DNA of 64,000 nt from an uncultured Bacilli bacterium (GCA_934096035.1 CAKOKX010000001.1:310001-374000); one strand, 5' to 3'. Positions 36,455 through 45,901 are shown, counted from the stretch's first letter. Program-made: numbers and translations. Notes: a model not told the origin generated them from the sequence alone.

Positions 36455-37876
36455 ATGAAAGTAAGAACTCGTTATGCACCAAGTCCAACTGGATTTATGC
36501 ATATAGGAAATTTAAGAACAGCAATATTTGAATATTTGCTTGCCAAAAAATACAATGGAGATTTTATATTAAGAATTGAAGATACAGATCAAGAAAGAGA
36601 AGTTGAAGGAGCAATAGATTTCATCTATAATACTCTTGATTTATGTGGATTCAAAATAGATGAAGGTCCAAATAATGAAAAAGGATATGGACCATATATT
36701 CAAAGTGAAAGAAAAGATATTTATAAAGAATATGCTTTAAAATTAGTAGAAATGGGAAAAGCCTACTATTGTTTTTGTAGTGAAGAAGAACTCACAAAAA
36801 TGAGAGAAAAGGCTGAAATGAGAAAGAAACCATTTGTATATGATGGAAGATGCTCAAGATTAAGTAAAGAAAAGATTGAAGAAAATTTAAAAAATAATAT
36901 TCCATATGTAATTAGACAAAAGATGCCTAAAGAAGGAGTAACAATTGTTGAAGATTTAATATATGGAAAAGTAAAAATAGATAATAGTATTTTAGATGAT
37001 CAAATTTTACTTAAAAGTGATGGATTCCCAACATATAATTTTGCCAATGTAATAGATGACCATTTAATGGAAATAACTCATGTTATTCGTGGTAAAGAAT
37101 ATCTAGACCAAACAGCCAAATACAATTTATTATATGACGCATTTGGATGGGAAAAACCAACATATATTCATGTAGCCATGGTTCTTGGAGAAGATGGTAA
37201 TAAATTATCAAAGAGAAATGGTGATGCATCATTTATGGATCTTTATAATGAAGGATATTTACCAGAAGCAATAGTAAATTATTTATCACTTTTAGGATGG
37301 AGTCCAGAAACTAATCAAGAAGTATTTTCAATGGATGAACTTATAGCAAACTTTAATGAAGAAAGAATAAGTAAATCATCTAGTCAATATGATGTAAAAA
37401 AATTAAAGTGGTTTAATCACCAATATATTAATAAAATGGATGATAATAAATATTTAGAATGGATTAAGAAATACTTTACAATTAATTGTGAAGGTAAAAG
37501 TGAAGAATGGGTTAATCATTTATTATTAATATATAAGAGTCATTTAGATTATGGAAATGAAATAAATGAATTAGTGAAAGGTTTCTTTGATAAAGATTTC
37601 AAGATAGAAGAAGAAGCTCAAGAATTTATAAAAAGTGATGAAATAATACCAACGGTAGTAAAAATATTTAAAGAAGAAATAGAAAATACAAATGAATGGA
37701 CAGTTGAAGCATTATCACAAGTAATAAATAATGTAAAGGAAAGAGCTGGAGTAAAAGGTAAAATGTTATTCATGCCAATTAGAATTGCCGCCAGCGGTAT
37801 AATGCATGGACCAGAATTAGCTGATACACTATACCTAATTGGAAAAGAAGAAATACTAAATAGGTTAGAAAAATGA
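36455..37876 (+). CDS. gltX: Glutamyl-tRNA synthetase
   Basis: This 473-residue class I aminoacyl-tRNA synthetase has the HIGH-type motif FMHIGNLRTA near residue 17 and the KMSKS-type motif NKLSKRNG near residue 248. The start is ATG 36455 with ATGGAGG upstream. The C-terminal helical anticodon-binding domain is complete. In many Firmicutes this enzyme also charges tRNA-Gln for later amidation. Its stop overlaps the next gene by 4 bases. Confidence 0.96.
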   Translation: MKVRTRYAPSPTGFMHIGNLRTAIFEYLLAKKYNGDFILRIEDTDQEREVEGAIDFIYNTLDLCGFKIDEGPNNEKGYGPYIQSERKDIYKEYALKLVEMGKAYYCFCSEEELTKMREKAEMRKKPFVYDGRCSRLSKEKIEENLKNNIPYVIRQKMPKEGVTIVEDLIYGKVKIDNSILDDQILLKSDGFPTYNFANVIDDHLMEITHVIRGKEYLDQTAKYNLLYDAFGWEKPTYIHVAMVLGEDGNKLSKRNGDASFMDLYNEGYLPEAIVNYLSLLGWSPETNQEVFSMDELIANFNEERISKSSSQYDVKKLKWFNHQYINKMDDNKYLEWIKKYFTINCEGKSEEWVNHLLLIYKSHLDYGNEINELVKGFFDKDFKIEEEAQEFIKSDEIIPTVVKIFKEEIENTNEWTVEALSQVINNVKERAGVKGKMLFMPIRIAASGIMHGPELADTLYLIGKEEILNRLEK

Positions 37877-38268
37877 AAAAAAGAATAGGTTGGTTATTGA
37901 TACTAGCATTATTTATTGGAATAGGTATATGGATATATAAGTTTTTTAATGAAGGAAACACCATTAATACACATAGCAATCAAGAATTCGTTATGAAATT
38001 ATCCGATATAGCTAAAATAGATGATGATATTTATATAAAATATAATAAGGTAATAGATAACAGGTGTAAAGATGAGGATTGTGAAAGAGAAGGCGAAAAG
38101 TTAGCTAAGTTAATAGTCATAAATAATCCTCATATCGAGTACATTGAATTAAGTAGTATTTTAGATGATGAAAAGGAAATAAATAAAACTGACTACAAAA
38201 TTAAAATAATTAAATTTAATACTGAAAATGATGAAATTACATTAAAAATATTAAAAAGTGAAAACTAA
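37873..38268 (+). CDS. Small membrane-anchored protein of unknown function
   Basis: This 131-residue protein has an N-terminal helix (about 6-24) and an extracellular domain that begins about residue 27 and holds one Cys pair (CKDEDC). It overlaps gltX by 4 bases and precedes cysS by 10 bases, so it is part of the same transcript. No family is recognised. Confidence 0.6.
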   Translation: MKKRIGWLLILALFIGIGIWIYKFFNEGNTINTHSNQEFVMKLSDIAKIDDDIYIKYNKVIDNRCKDEDCEREGEKLAKLIVINNPHIEYIELSSILDDEKEINKTDYKIKIIKFNTENDEITLKILKSEN

Positions 38269-38278
38269 GGAGGACAAA

Positions 38279-39667
38279 ATGAAAATATATAATACACTTA
38301 CTAGAAAGATAGAAGAATTTGTGCCATGGCATGAAAACAAAGTAGGATTTTATACATGTGGGCCTACAGTTTATCATTATGCTCACATTGGAAATATGAG
38401 AAATTACATAGGTCATGACATATTAGATAAAACATTGCGTTATCTTGGATACGATGTAACCAGAGTAATGAATATTACAGATGTAGGACATTTAACAAGT
38501 GATTCGGATTCTGGAGACGACAAAATGGTTAAGAGTGCCAAAGAGGAACATAAAACAGTAATGGATATTGCTAGATTTTATACCGATGCATTCTTTCATG
38601 ATTTTGAATTATTAAATAATAGAATGCCTGATATTGTAAGCCCAGCAACAGCTAATATAAATGAATATATAAAGATAATTGAGAACTTATTAGAAAAAGG
38701 ATATGCATACCAAGCTGGTGGAAATATTTATTTTGATACAACAAAACTTGAAGATTATTATCAACTAACTAATCATAAAGCAGATGAAATGGTTGTTGGT
38801 GTTCGTGCTGGAGTTGAAGAAGATAATTCCAAGAGAAATCAAAATGACTTTGTTTTATGGTTTACAAAATCTAAATTTGAAGATCAAGAATTAAAATGGG
38901 AAAGTCCATGGGGAGTTGGTTATCCTGGATGGCATATTGAATGTACTGGAATAAGTATAAAATATCTTGGTGAATATCTTGATATTCATGGTGGTGGAGT
39001 AGATAATATTTTTCCACATCACACAAATGAAATCGCTCAAAGTGAATCATATCTTGGACATAAATGGTGTAATTATTGGTTCCACAATGAACATTTAAAC
39101 GATGAGTCTGGAAAAATGAGTAAAAGTCATGGAGCAATTTTAACAGTTAGCTTATTAAAAGAAAAGGGCTACAATCCTTTAAGTTTTAGATATATGTGCT
39201 TACTTAGTCATTATAGAAAACAATTAACATTTTCATTTGACTCTCTAGAAGGCGCAGAAAATGCCTATAAAAAATTAAAAAGTAAAACATCAAGTCTTAA
39301 ATTTGATGATAACATTGATGAAAATGAATTTAATAGTTGGAAAGCAAAGTTTGTTAATTGTCTAGAAGATGACTTAAACACAGCAAATGCAATCACTGTT
39401 TTATATGATTTATTAAAAAGCGATGTAAACATGGGAACTAAATATAGATTAGTAAGTGATTTTGATGAAGTATTAAGTCTAGATTTATTAAAGAATGAAA
39501 CTAAGAAAATTGAAAATGAAGATGAAATATTAGCTAAGATTAATGAAAGAAATGAAGCTAAGAAAAATAAAAATTATGAAAAAGCCGATAAAATAAGGGA
39601 AGAATTGTTAAACATGGGAATTGTAATTAAAGATACTCGTGAAGGAACAACTTATGAGGCTATCTAA
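38279..39667 (+). CDS. cysS: Cysteinyl-tRNA synthetase
   Basis: This 462-residue class I synthetase has the FYTCGPTVYHYAHIGNMRNY segment (zinc Cys and HIGH motif), WHIECTG and HHTNEIAQSE zinc-site residues, and GKMSKSHG. AAGGAGG precedes ATG 38279. The C-terminal helical domain is present. It overlaps the next start by 1 base. Confidence 0.97.
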   Translation: MKIYNTLTRKIEEFVPWHENKVGFYTCGPTVYHYAHIGNMRNYIGHDILDKTLRYLGYDVTRVMNITDVGHLTSDSDSGDDKMVKSAKEEHKTVMDIARFYTDAFFHDFELLNNRMPDIVSPATANINEYIKIIENLLEKGYAYQAGGNIYFDTTKLEDYYQLTNHKADEMVVGVRAGVEEDNSKRNQNDFVLWFTKSKFEDQELKWESPWGVGYPGWHIECTGISIKYLGEYLDIHGGGVDNIFPHHTNEIAQSESYLGHKWCNYWFHNEHLNDESGKMSKSHGAILTVSLLKEKGYNPLSFRYMCLLSHYRKQLTFSFDSLEGAENAYKKLKSKTSSLKFDDNIDENEFNSWKAKFVNCLEDDLNTANAITVLYDLLKSDVNMGTKYRLVSDFDEVLSLDLLKNETKKIENEDEILAKINERNEAKKNKNYEKADKIREELLNMGIVIKDTREGTTYEAI

Positions 39668-40836
39668 TGAAGAAAGTAGTATTCTTCTTATTTAGCCTTT
39701 TTTTCTTTTGTTATAGTGTTTATGCCGAAAATTTTGACATTACCGGAGAGTATGTATCATTATATAATATGAATGAAGATATACTATTATATAGCAAGAA
39801 TGATACTAAAAAAACGTCAATAGCAAGTTTAACTAAAATGATGACAACTCTAGTAGCTATCGAAGAAATAAATGATTTAGATGAAATTGTAACAATTAAA
39901 GAAAGAGATTTTGAAGGTACAGTTGGTTATTCAAAAGCAGGATTTAAAGTTGGTGATAAAGTAACATATCGTGATTTATTATATGGCATTATTTTACCGA
40001 GTGGAGCAGATGCTGTAAATGCTGTAGTAAATAATACCTTGGGATATGATAAATTTATTAAAAAAATGAATGAAACTGCAAAAAGATTAGGGATGAATGA
40101 TACATCATATGCAAATCCTGTTGGTAAAGATGATGAAAATAATTATTCAACATCTAGTGACTTAGCAAAGTTACTAAAATATGCTTTAAAAAACGAAACG
40201 TTTAAAACTATTTTTACTACAAAAAGTTATAAAACAAGTAATGGTATAAATCTAGAAAGTACAGTAAATAGTTATAAAAATATTTTAAATACTGATGAAA
40301 TAAAGGGAGCAAAAAGTGGGTTCACAAAAGATGCTGGTAGATGTCTTGCTTCAATTACAACTTTAAATAATGTTGATTATTTGTTAGTGGTAATAAACTC
40401 AAGTACAACAAATCCATATAATGCTGTAAAAGATACAATTACAATTTATGATTATTACAATAATAATTATGGATATAAAAATATTATAAATGATGATACA
40501 TTTATAAAAGAAATTCCTATTGATTTAAGTAAAGAAAAAACATATAAAATAACAGGTAGTGAAGAAATAGAAAAGTATTTAAAAAATGATACAGAAGTAA
40601 CATATGAATATGTAGGTAGTGATAAAATAACATTTAATACTAAAAAAGGAAGTAAGCTTGGAGTTGTAAATATATATGATGGCGATGTTTTATTAGCAAC
40701 ATCAAATGTTTATCTTGAAAATAATATTGAATACTATCCAATTATAACTTATGTATTAATTGGTATTGCTGTAATATTTGTATTATTGATAATAAGAAAA
40801 TTAAGTAAGAAAAAACATCGTCGAAGAAGGAGATAA
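39667..40836 (+). CDS. D-alanyl-D-alanine carboxypeptidase (peptidase S11)
   Basis: This 389-residue secreted penicillin-binding protein has a signal peptide (about 1-20, ending VYA). The catalytic SxxK is SLTKM in KTSIASLTKMM near residue 55, and the KTG-like motif is KSG in IKGAKSGFTKDAG. The SxN position reads SGA in LPSGADAVN, a variant of the common SGN. A C-terminal domain precedes a final helix (about 358-378) and a basic KKKHRRRRR tail that anchors it. It trims the stem pentapeptide of peptidoglycan. Confidence 0.92.
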   Translation: MKKVVFFLFSLFFFCYSVYAENFDITGEYVSLYNMNEDILLYSKNDTKKTSIASLTKMMTTLVAIEEINDLDEIVTIKERDFEGTVGYSKAGFKVGDKVTYRDLLYGIILPSGADAVNAVVNNTLGYDKFIKKMNETAKRLGMNDTSYANPVGKDDENNYSTSSDLAKLLKYALKNETFKTIFTTKSYKTSNGINLESTVNSYKNILNTDEIKGAKSGFTKDAGRCLASITTLNNVDYLLVVINSSTTNPYNAVKDTITIYDYYNNNYGYKNIINDDTFIKEIPIDLSKEKTYKITGSEEIEKYLKNDTEVTYEYVGSDKITFNTKKGSKLGVVNIYDGDVLLATSNVYLENNIEYYPIITYVLIGIAVIFVLLIIRKLSKKKHRRRRR

Positions 40837-40837
40837 T

Positions 40838-41542
40838 ATGAATACAATAAATCACATAGGTATAATTGTTGATGGAAATGGCAGATGGGCACAAGAACGA
40901 GGAAAAATTCGCAGTGAAGGACACAAAGCTGGAGCAGACGCCTTAGAAAAAATAATTCTTTATATAAGTAAAAAGAAAATAGCTAATTATCTAAGTTTAT
41001 ATGTTTTTTCAACGGAAAACTTCAATAGAAGTACTGAAGAAGTTAATTATTTAATGGAACTATTCATGAAATGGTTTAAAAAAGCTAAAAGTAAATATGA
41101 TAGTGAAAATATTAAAGTTTTATTTTCTTCTCAAAAATCTTTTTTAAAGCCTGAAATAGTTGAAGCTATAAATGAATTAGAAGAAACAACAAAAAACAAT
41201 ACCGGTTTAGTAGTTAATTTTTGTTTGAGTTATGGAGGAAGACAAGAAATCGTAGATGCTACTAAAAAAATAGCCAGTGAAGTAAAAGAAGGTTATTTAA
41301 AAATAGAAGATATTAATGAAAAAATGTACAGTAAATATCTTTATAATGATTTACCAGATGTTGATTTCTTAATAAGAACAAGCGGAGAAAATAGAATAAG
41401 TAACTTTATGTTATGGCAAATATCATATGCTGAGTTTTATTTTCCTAAAGTTTATTTTCCAGACTTTACTCCGAAATGTTTAGAAGAAGCAATAGAAGTT
41501 TATAAAACTAGAGATAGAAGATTTGGAAAAATAAAGAAATAA
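40838..41542 (+). CDS. uppS: Undecaprenyl diphosphate synthase
   Basis: This 234-residue cis-prenyltransferase makes the lipid carrier for cell-wall synthesis. Motifs are GIIVDGNGRWAQERG with the catalytic Asp, GHKAGADAL, YVFSTENFNR and the C-terminal RTSGENRISNFMLWQ.SYAEFYF. It starts 2 bases after the carboxypeptidase stop and ends this operon. A bidirectional terminator follows. Confidence 0.95.
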   Translation: MNTINHIGIIVDGNGRWAQERGKIRSEGHKAGADALEKIILYISKKKIANYLSLYVFSTENFNRSTEEVNYLMELFMKWFKKAKSKYDSENIKVLFSSQKSFLKPEIVEAINELEETTKNNTGLVVNFCLSYGGRQEIVDATKKIASEVKEGYLKIEDINEKMYSKYLYNDLPDVDFLIRTSGENRISNFMLWQISYAEFYFPKVYFPDFTPKCLEEAIEVYKTRDRRFGKIKK

Positions 41543-41571
41543 AAAAGATTTAATAAAAAATCTTTTTTTAT
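41543..41571. terminator. Bidirectional hairpin terminator after uppS
   Basis: AAAAAGATTT and AAATCTTTTT pair around a 6-base loop, with T-runs on either side. Confidence 0.65.
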
Positions 41572-42302
41572 GGTAAAAAGTTTATAGCTAAATACATTCC
41601 AAAAGTAATTGCAGTGGCAACTATTAAAATAATACTTGTATAACCAGCTATATTCATTTTTTGATTTTCGTTTAATTTTTTTAAGTAATTTTCATTTTCG
41701 TCAAATAATTGATAACCACTCATTTTGGGATTATTTCGCGTTAAAGTTAATTCTTTATCCATACTTTGTTCTTGACTTTTATTTTGATTCATACTAGACA
41801 TTTCATTGTTATAGGCACTAACTATAAAACTATAAACAGAGTTATCATTTAAACTAGCTTTGCTTTTCGCATCTTCAACAATATCTTTAGCAAATCTAAT
41901 ATCCTGTAAAAAAGTTTTAACACTATCGTTTTCAAAATATCTATCAAACATATCTCTGTTGCTTGCATAAATGTTTAATCTTTCAATATATTGTGAAACA
42001 TAGTTGTTTATAAAATTAATTTCTTCTTCTGTAATAACAAGTTTACTAAGAAGATTAGTAATTAGTTGATTTCCATTCGAAGGTTTGTAAAAGCCATTTT
42101 TTATAAATATAAATATTTCATCAGGATTCATGTTAAAGAAAACCGGATCAATTCTACTTAAACCATAACCATTTAATTTAATAAAATTTCCTTCATAAAC
42201 TAGTGCATCATTTGCTTGATCATAAGTAAATTTAGCTAAGTTAGGATAAGTTTTTTGATAATTGCTTAATATCGTTCCATTAAAACTAACTATATTTTCC
42301 AT
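41568..42302 (-). CDS. C-tail-anchored protein of unknown function
   Basis: The protein has 244 residues from ATG 42302 (AGGAGT upstream). It is soluble and mostly helical, with a single C-terminal transmembrane helix (about 220-241), which suggests a tail-anchored protein with a cytoplasmic body. It includes a Gln/Ser/Asn-rich stretch near 175-190. No family is recognised. Confidence 0.55.
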   Translation of the reverse strand: MENIVSFNGTILSNYQKTYPNLAKFTYDQANDALVYEGNFIKLNGYGLSRIDPVFFNMNPDEIFIFIKNGFYKPSNGNQLITNLLSKLVITEEEINFINNYVSQYIERLNIYASNRDMFDRYFENDSVKTFLQDIRFAKDIVEDAKSKASLNDNSVYSFIVSAYNNEMSSMNQNKSQEQSMDKELTLTRNNPKMSGYQLFDENENYLKKLNENQKMNIAGYTSIILIVATAITFGMYLAINFLP

Positions 42303-42463
42303 AAACACAACTCCTATTTTCATAATAAGTTTACCAAATTTTTAATAAAAATACAATAATTAATTTTATATCAAAATTAAAAATTTAATAAAAAAATAAA
42401 AAAATTATATAGAATTATTATAAATTTTTTAAAAAATAGACTTCAATTTAACAAATTGGCAAT

Positions 42464-42492
42464 TTGCATTCCTTCTTTATAACTGATAAAGT
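42464..42492 (+). promoter_or_regulatory. Probable ssb promoter
   Basis: TTGCAT at 42464-42469 and TAAAGT at 42487-42492 have a 17-base spacer. AAAGGAGG follows before ATG 42512. The 160 bases upstream, back to the divergent gene, are A/T-rich with no other visible feature. Confidence 0.45.
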
Positions 42493-42511
42493 GGTATAGA
42501 AAGGAGGAATT

Positions 42512-42892
42512 ATGATAAATCAAATAATTTTAGTTGGAAGACTAACTGGTGACCCAGAAATTGAAGAATACGAAGAAAATAAAAAAAGAACAATTATTAA
42601 CTTAGCAGTGCAAAGAAATTTCAAAAATTCTGAAGGAAAATATGAAACTGATTTTTTTAGATGTGTTCTTTGGAATGGGTTAGCATCAAGCACTAAAGAA
42701 TATTGCCATCGTGGGGATATACTTGGTATAAAAGGAAGAATTCAAAATCGAAGTTATGTCGACGAAAACAACACAACTAAATATTTGACCGAAATAATTG
42801 CAGAAAAAGTATCTTTTGTAACTACAAAATCTAAAAAACCAAAAGAGGAAGAAACAGAAGATGATTACGAGACAATTATTGAATGTTGTTAA
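42512..42892 (+). CDS. ssb: Single-stranded DNA-binding protein
   Basis: This 126-residue OB-fold protein is typical of SSB in its first 105 residues (MINQIILVGRLTGDPEIE ... FFRCVLWNG ... GRIQNRSY). The C-terminus is short and ends DDYETIIECC; the usual acidic tip with a final Pro-Phe is missing. That tip binds other replication proteins in most bacteria, so this may be an accessory SSB. No rpsF or rpsR flank it. Confidence 0.85.
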   Translation: MINQIILVGRLTGDPEIEEYEENKKRTIINLAVQRNFKNSEGKYETDFFRCVLWNGLASSTKEYCHRGDILGIKGRIQNRSYVDENNTTKYLTEIIAEKVSFVTTKSKKPKEEETEDDYETIIECC

Positions 42893-42897
42893 TATTA

Positions 42898-42928
42898 AAA
42901 AAGAAGATAAAAATAACATCTTCTTTTG
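42898..42928 (+). terminator. Hairpin terminator after ssb
   Basis: AAAAGAAGAT and ATCTTCTTTT pair around a short A-rich loop. Confidence 0.55.
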
Positions 42929-42960
42929 GGTACAGCATATACTTTTACTAGGTGAGTTAA

Positions 42961-43737
42961 TTGAAACATTTTCGAAATCTAGGAATATTAGCGATTGCAG
43001 CATTTAGTTTTTTTTATACGGAAAAAATTGCAAACTTAACATTAGATAAAAACGAATTATATCAAAGTATTAAAGAAGAATCTTCTAAATATAATGAAGA
43101 ATACATTAATGCTTTTATAGAAGATGATCATATAGTACCAGGTTTAAATGGAAAAACAGTTAATATAAAAAATAGTTTTTATAATATGAAAGATTTAAAT
43201 ACTTTTAATTCTTATTATTTGATATATGATACATCATATCCTGAAGTAACAATTGAAAATAATAAAGATAAAATTGTTGAAAGAGGAAATGAAAATAAAA
43301 AAAGTGTATCCTTCATATTAGAGTATAATGAAAATATAATTAAGTATTTTAAAGATAACAACCTTGAAGCAAGCATTCTTGTAAATGTAGAAAATTTTAA
43401 TAAAAATGAAAAACTAGAGCAAGTAAATAATGAAGTTAATAAATATAAAGAGTTAGAATCTTTAATAAATAAATATAGTAATAATACGCATATTTGCTAT
43501 TTAAGTGGTTCAAATGAAAAAATGTGCCGAAAAAATAACAAATATTTAGTTAAAACAAATAAAATAGTAAATAATAAAACATTTATAGATATAAAAAATA
43601 ACATAACTTCTGGAGATATATATTATGTTGAAAAATCAACGGATACAAAAAATATAAAGATATTAATAAATAGTATAATATTTAAGGATTTGGATATAAT
43701 ATCTTTAAGTAAAATGTTAAGTGAAGAAATAGATTGA
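42961..43737 (+). CDS. Membrane-anchored or secreted protein of unknown function
   Basis: This 258-residue protein starts at TTG 42961 with AGGTGAG upstream. It has an N-terminal hydrophobic segment (about 6-20), then an extracytoplasmic part with 'DDHIVPGLNGKTVNIKNSFY' and SVSFILEYNENIIKYF. The latter recalls the start of a polysaccharide-deacetylase-like barrel but the catalytic Asp/His motifs are not visible. It sits between ssb and the RNase J-like gene. Confidence 0.5.
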   Translation: MKHFRNLGILAIAAFSFFYTEKIANLTLDKNELYQSIKEESSKYNEEYINAFIEDDHIVPGLNGKTVNIKNSFYNMKDLNTFNSYYLIYDTSYPEVTIENNKDKIVERGNENKKSVSFILEYNENIIKYFKDNNLEASILVNVENFNKNEKLEQVNNEVNKYKELESLINKYSNNTHICYLSGSNEKMCRKNNKYLVKTNKIVNNKTFIDIKNNITSGDIYYVEKSTDTKNIKILINSIIFKDLDIISLSKMLSEEID

Positions 43738-43762
43738 TTTAATTTAAGTTTTTTGGTATAAT
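43734..43762 (+). promoter_or_regulatory. Sigma-A promoter of the RNase J-like gene
   Basis: TTGATT at 43734-43739 and TATAAT at 43757-43762 have a 17-base spacer. The -35 overlaps the stop of the previous gene. Confidence 0.7.
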
Positions 43763-43808
43763 TTATTTACCGAAGAACTTATTTTTTTGATAATGAAGGT
43801 GATAATAT

Positions 43809-45443
43809 ATGAGTAAAATAAAGATTTTTGGTTTGGGAGGACTTTCTGAAAGTGGGAAAAACTCTTATGTCATTGAAGTAGATGATGAAATATTTGTATT
43901 TGATGCAGGAATAAAGTTTGCAAGTGGAAATTTACTTGGTATAGATTATATTATGCCAGACTTTAGTTATTTAGTAAAAAACAAAAAAAGAATTAAAGGT
44001 TTATTTATAACTCATGGTCATCCCGAAAACATGGGAGCAGTAAGAGATCTTTTAAAAGACATTCCAACATTAAAAGTTTATGCCACAAAATATACTAAAT
44101 TTGAACTTATGGAAGATGGAGTAAATGAAAATAATATTGTACTAATTAAACCTCACAAGAAAATTAATTTTGGGAATGTCTCAATATTTCCAATCGCAGT
44201 TTCTCATTCATGTCCAGATTCAGTAATGTATGTAGTTAATACAAAAGACGGAGCAATTTGTTATACCGGAGATTTTATAATAGACCCAAGCATGCAAGGG
44301 GCATATGATATGGACATTGGTAAAATTGCTTATATTGGAAAACAAGGTGTTCTATGTTTACTTTGTGAATCTTCTTTTGCAGAAAAAAATGGACACACAT
44401 CTCCGAAACATAGATTAGTAAACTTTTTTGGTGATGTTATTAAACATCATGATAAAAGAATAATATTTTCTGTTTTACCAACGCATTTATATACAATTTC
44501 AGAAATATTTGAAGCTGCAGCAAATTCTCATCGAAAGATAATTCTAATGGGTAAAAGATTACAAAATGTCGTAAGTTTTGCCCATAAAGAAGGATATATG
44601 AGTTATAATGAAGAAATCCTTGGTGATTTATCAAATATAAATGACGAAAATGCCATACTTTTAGTAATGGATGATAGAACAACACCATATGCAAATATGA
44701 ATAAAATATTAAATGGATATGATAAATTTGTTACATTAAAACCAACAGATACTATAGTTTTTGCAGAACCCCGTTATGACAGTACAGAAAAAGTTTTAGT
44801 AAAATTACAAAATGAACTAGCAAAATTTGGTTGTGATATTGAAACAATTGATAAAGAAAAAGAAATATTACATCATGCATCACGAGAAGATTTAATGCTT
44901 ATGATTAAATTAATTAATCCAAAATTCTATATGCCCGTAAAAGGAGAATATAGATATATGGTTAATAATGCCAATTTAGCAAGTCATTTAGGAATTCCTG
45001 ATTCGAATATTTTACTAAAACAAAATGGTGATGTTGTAACATTTGAAGATGGTAATCTTGTAGATAATTTTGCAAGAATTAAAGTTGATGATGTTTTAAT
45101 TGATGGAACAAGTAATGATGATATTGGGGATTTAGTTATTAAAGACCGTGAAATGTTATCTGAAAATGGTATTGTATTAATCAGTGCCACAGTAGATAAA
45201 AAAGATAAAGTTTTACTTGTGGGACCTGAAGTTACAACTCGTGGATTTATCTATGTTAAAGATTCACAAGATATGATAAATGAAATAAAAGTAATATGTG
45301 AAGCTATAATTAATAGAAATATAACTCCAAAATATATAGATTTTAATCAAATAAAAGTTGAAATTAGAGAAGAGTTAAGTAGATATTTATATGAACTAAC
45401 TGAATGTAAACCAATGATAATTGCAGTTGTTCAAGAAGTATAA
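43809..45443 (+). CDS. RNase J-family protein with degenerate active site (RNase J2-like)
   Basis: This 544-residue protein has the full metallo-beta-lactamase/beta-CASP plan of RNase J. Key metal ligands differ: HxHxDH reads HGHPEN (residues 69-74), the SGH motif is replaced by HHASRED (about 355), and the HGE of the last motif is KGE (about 378). FPIAVSHSCPDS and YTGDFIID are kept. In Bacilli RNase J2 is often a weak or inactive partner of RNase J1, so this is probably a structural partner of an active copy elsewhere. AAGGTGAT precedes the ATG. Confidence 0.85.
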   Translation: MSKIKIFGLGGLSESGKNSYVIEVDDEIFVFDAGIKFASGNLLGIDYIMPDFSYLVKNKKRIKGLFITHGHPENMGAVRDLLKDIPTLKVYATKYTKFELMEDGVNENNIVLIKPHKKINFGNVSIFPIAVSHSCPDSVMYVVNTKDGAICYTGDFIIDPSMQGAYDMDIGKIAYIGKQGVLCLLCESSFAEKNGHTSPKHRLVNFFGDVIKHHDKRIIFSVLPTHLYTISEIFEAAANSHRKIILMGKRLQNVVSFAHKEGYMSYNEEILGDLSNINDENAILLVMDDRTTPYANMNKILNGYDKFVTLKPTDTIVFAEPRYDSTEKVLVKLQNELAKFGCDIETIDKEKEILHHASREDLMLMIKLINPKFYMPVKGEYRYMVNNANLASHLGIPDSNILLKQNGDVVTFEDGNLVDNFARIKVDDVLIDGTSNDDIGDLVIKDREMLSENGIVLISATVDKKDKVLLVGPEVTTRGFIYVKDSQDMINEIKVICEAIINRNITPKYIDFNQIKVEIREELSRYLYELTECKPMIIAVVQEV

Positions 45444-45449
45444 TTTATA

Positions 45450-45482
45450 AAAAATCACTCATACTATTAATGGGTGATTTTT
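45450..45482 (+). promoter_or_regulatory. Hairpin that encloses the ribosome binding site of the next gene
   Basis: AAAAATCACTCAT pairs with ATGGGTGATTTTT around ACTATTA, giving a 13-bp stem with one G-T pair. The 3' arm carries the SD GGGTGAT (45472-45478) for ATG 45485. It could act as a terminator for the RNase J-like gene or hide the downstream SD. Confidence 0.55.
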
Positions 45483-45484
45483 AA

Positions 45485-45901
45485 ATGGATGATATAACAG
45501 TTTTAAATGAACTATATAAAATAGTGGCAATGGGAATAATTGGTATTGATGAAGTAAAAGGGCATATTGAAGATAAAACCTTAGCTAAAACAATGAGTGA
45601 TGCTAAGAAAAAATACATGGTAAATAAAATGGATATAACCAATATGTTAAATGAACTAGGGGAAAAGCCTACGGAAATAAATATAATTATTAAAACATTT
45701 AATGAAATTTACACAGGAATAGAATTAATTAAATGTGATGATGCCAAAATAGCAAAAATGTTAACTGAAGGAACTAACAAAGGAATTATTAAAGTTGAAG
45801 AAATATTAAATAATAATATTGATTATAAAGTTGAAAAATTAGCTGAAGAACTACTAGAATTATTAGAGTTCCAAATTAAATCTTGGAAATCATATTTATA
45901 A
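45485..45901 (+). CDS. Small helical protein of unknown function
   Basis: This 138-residue soluble protein is all helical, with about four long helices, and might be a ferritin-like bundle, but no metal-binding His/Glu pattern is clear. Its SD lies inside a stable hairpin that also follows the RNase J-like gene. Confidence 0.5.
   Translation: MDDITVLNELYKIVAMGIIGIDEVKGHIEDKTLAKTMSDAKKKYMVNKMDITNMLNELGEKPTEINIIIKTFNEIYTGIELIKCDDAKIAKMLTEGTNKGIIKVEEILNNNIDYKVEKLAEELLELLEFQIKSWKSYL

Noticed and set aside
39667..40836. Inactive D-Ala-D-Ala carboxypeptidase because SxN reads SGA
   Set aside because: SxxK and KSG motifs are intact, and I recall SGA-type variants in other Firmicute members, so inactivity is not supported.
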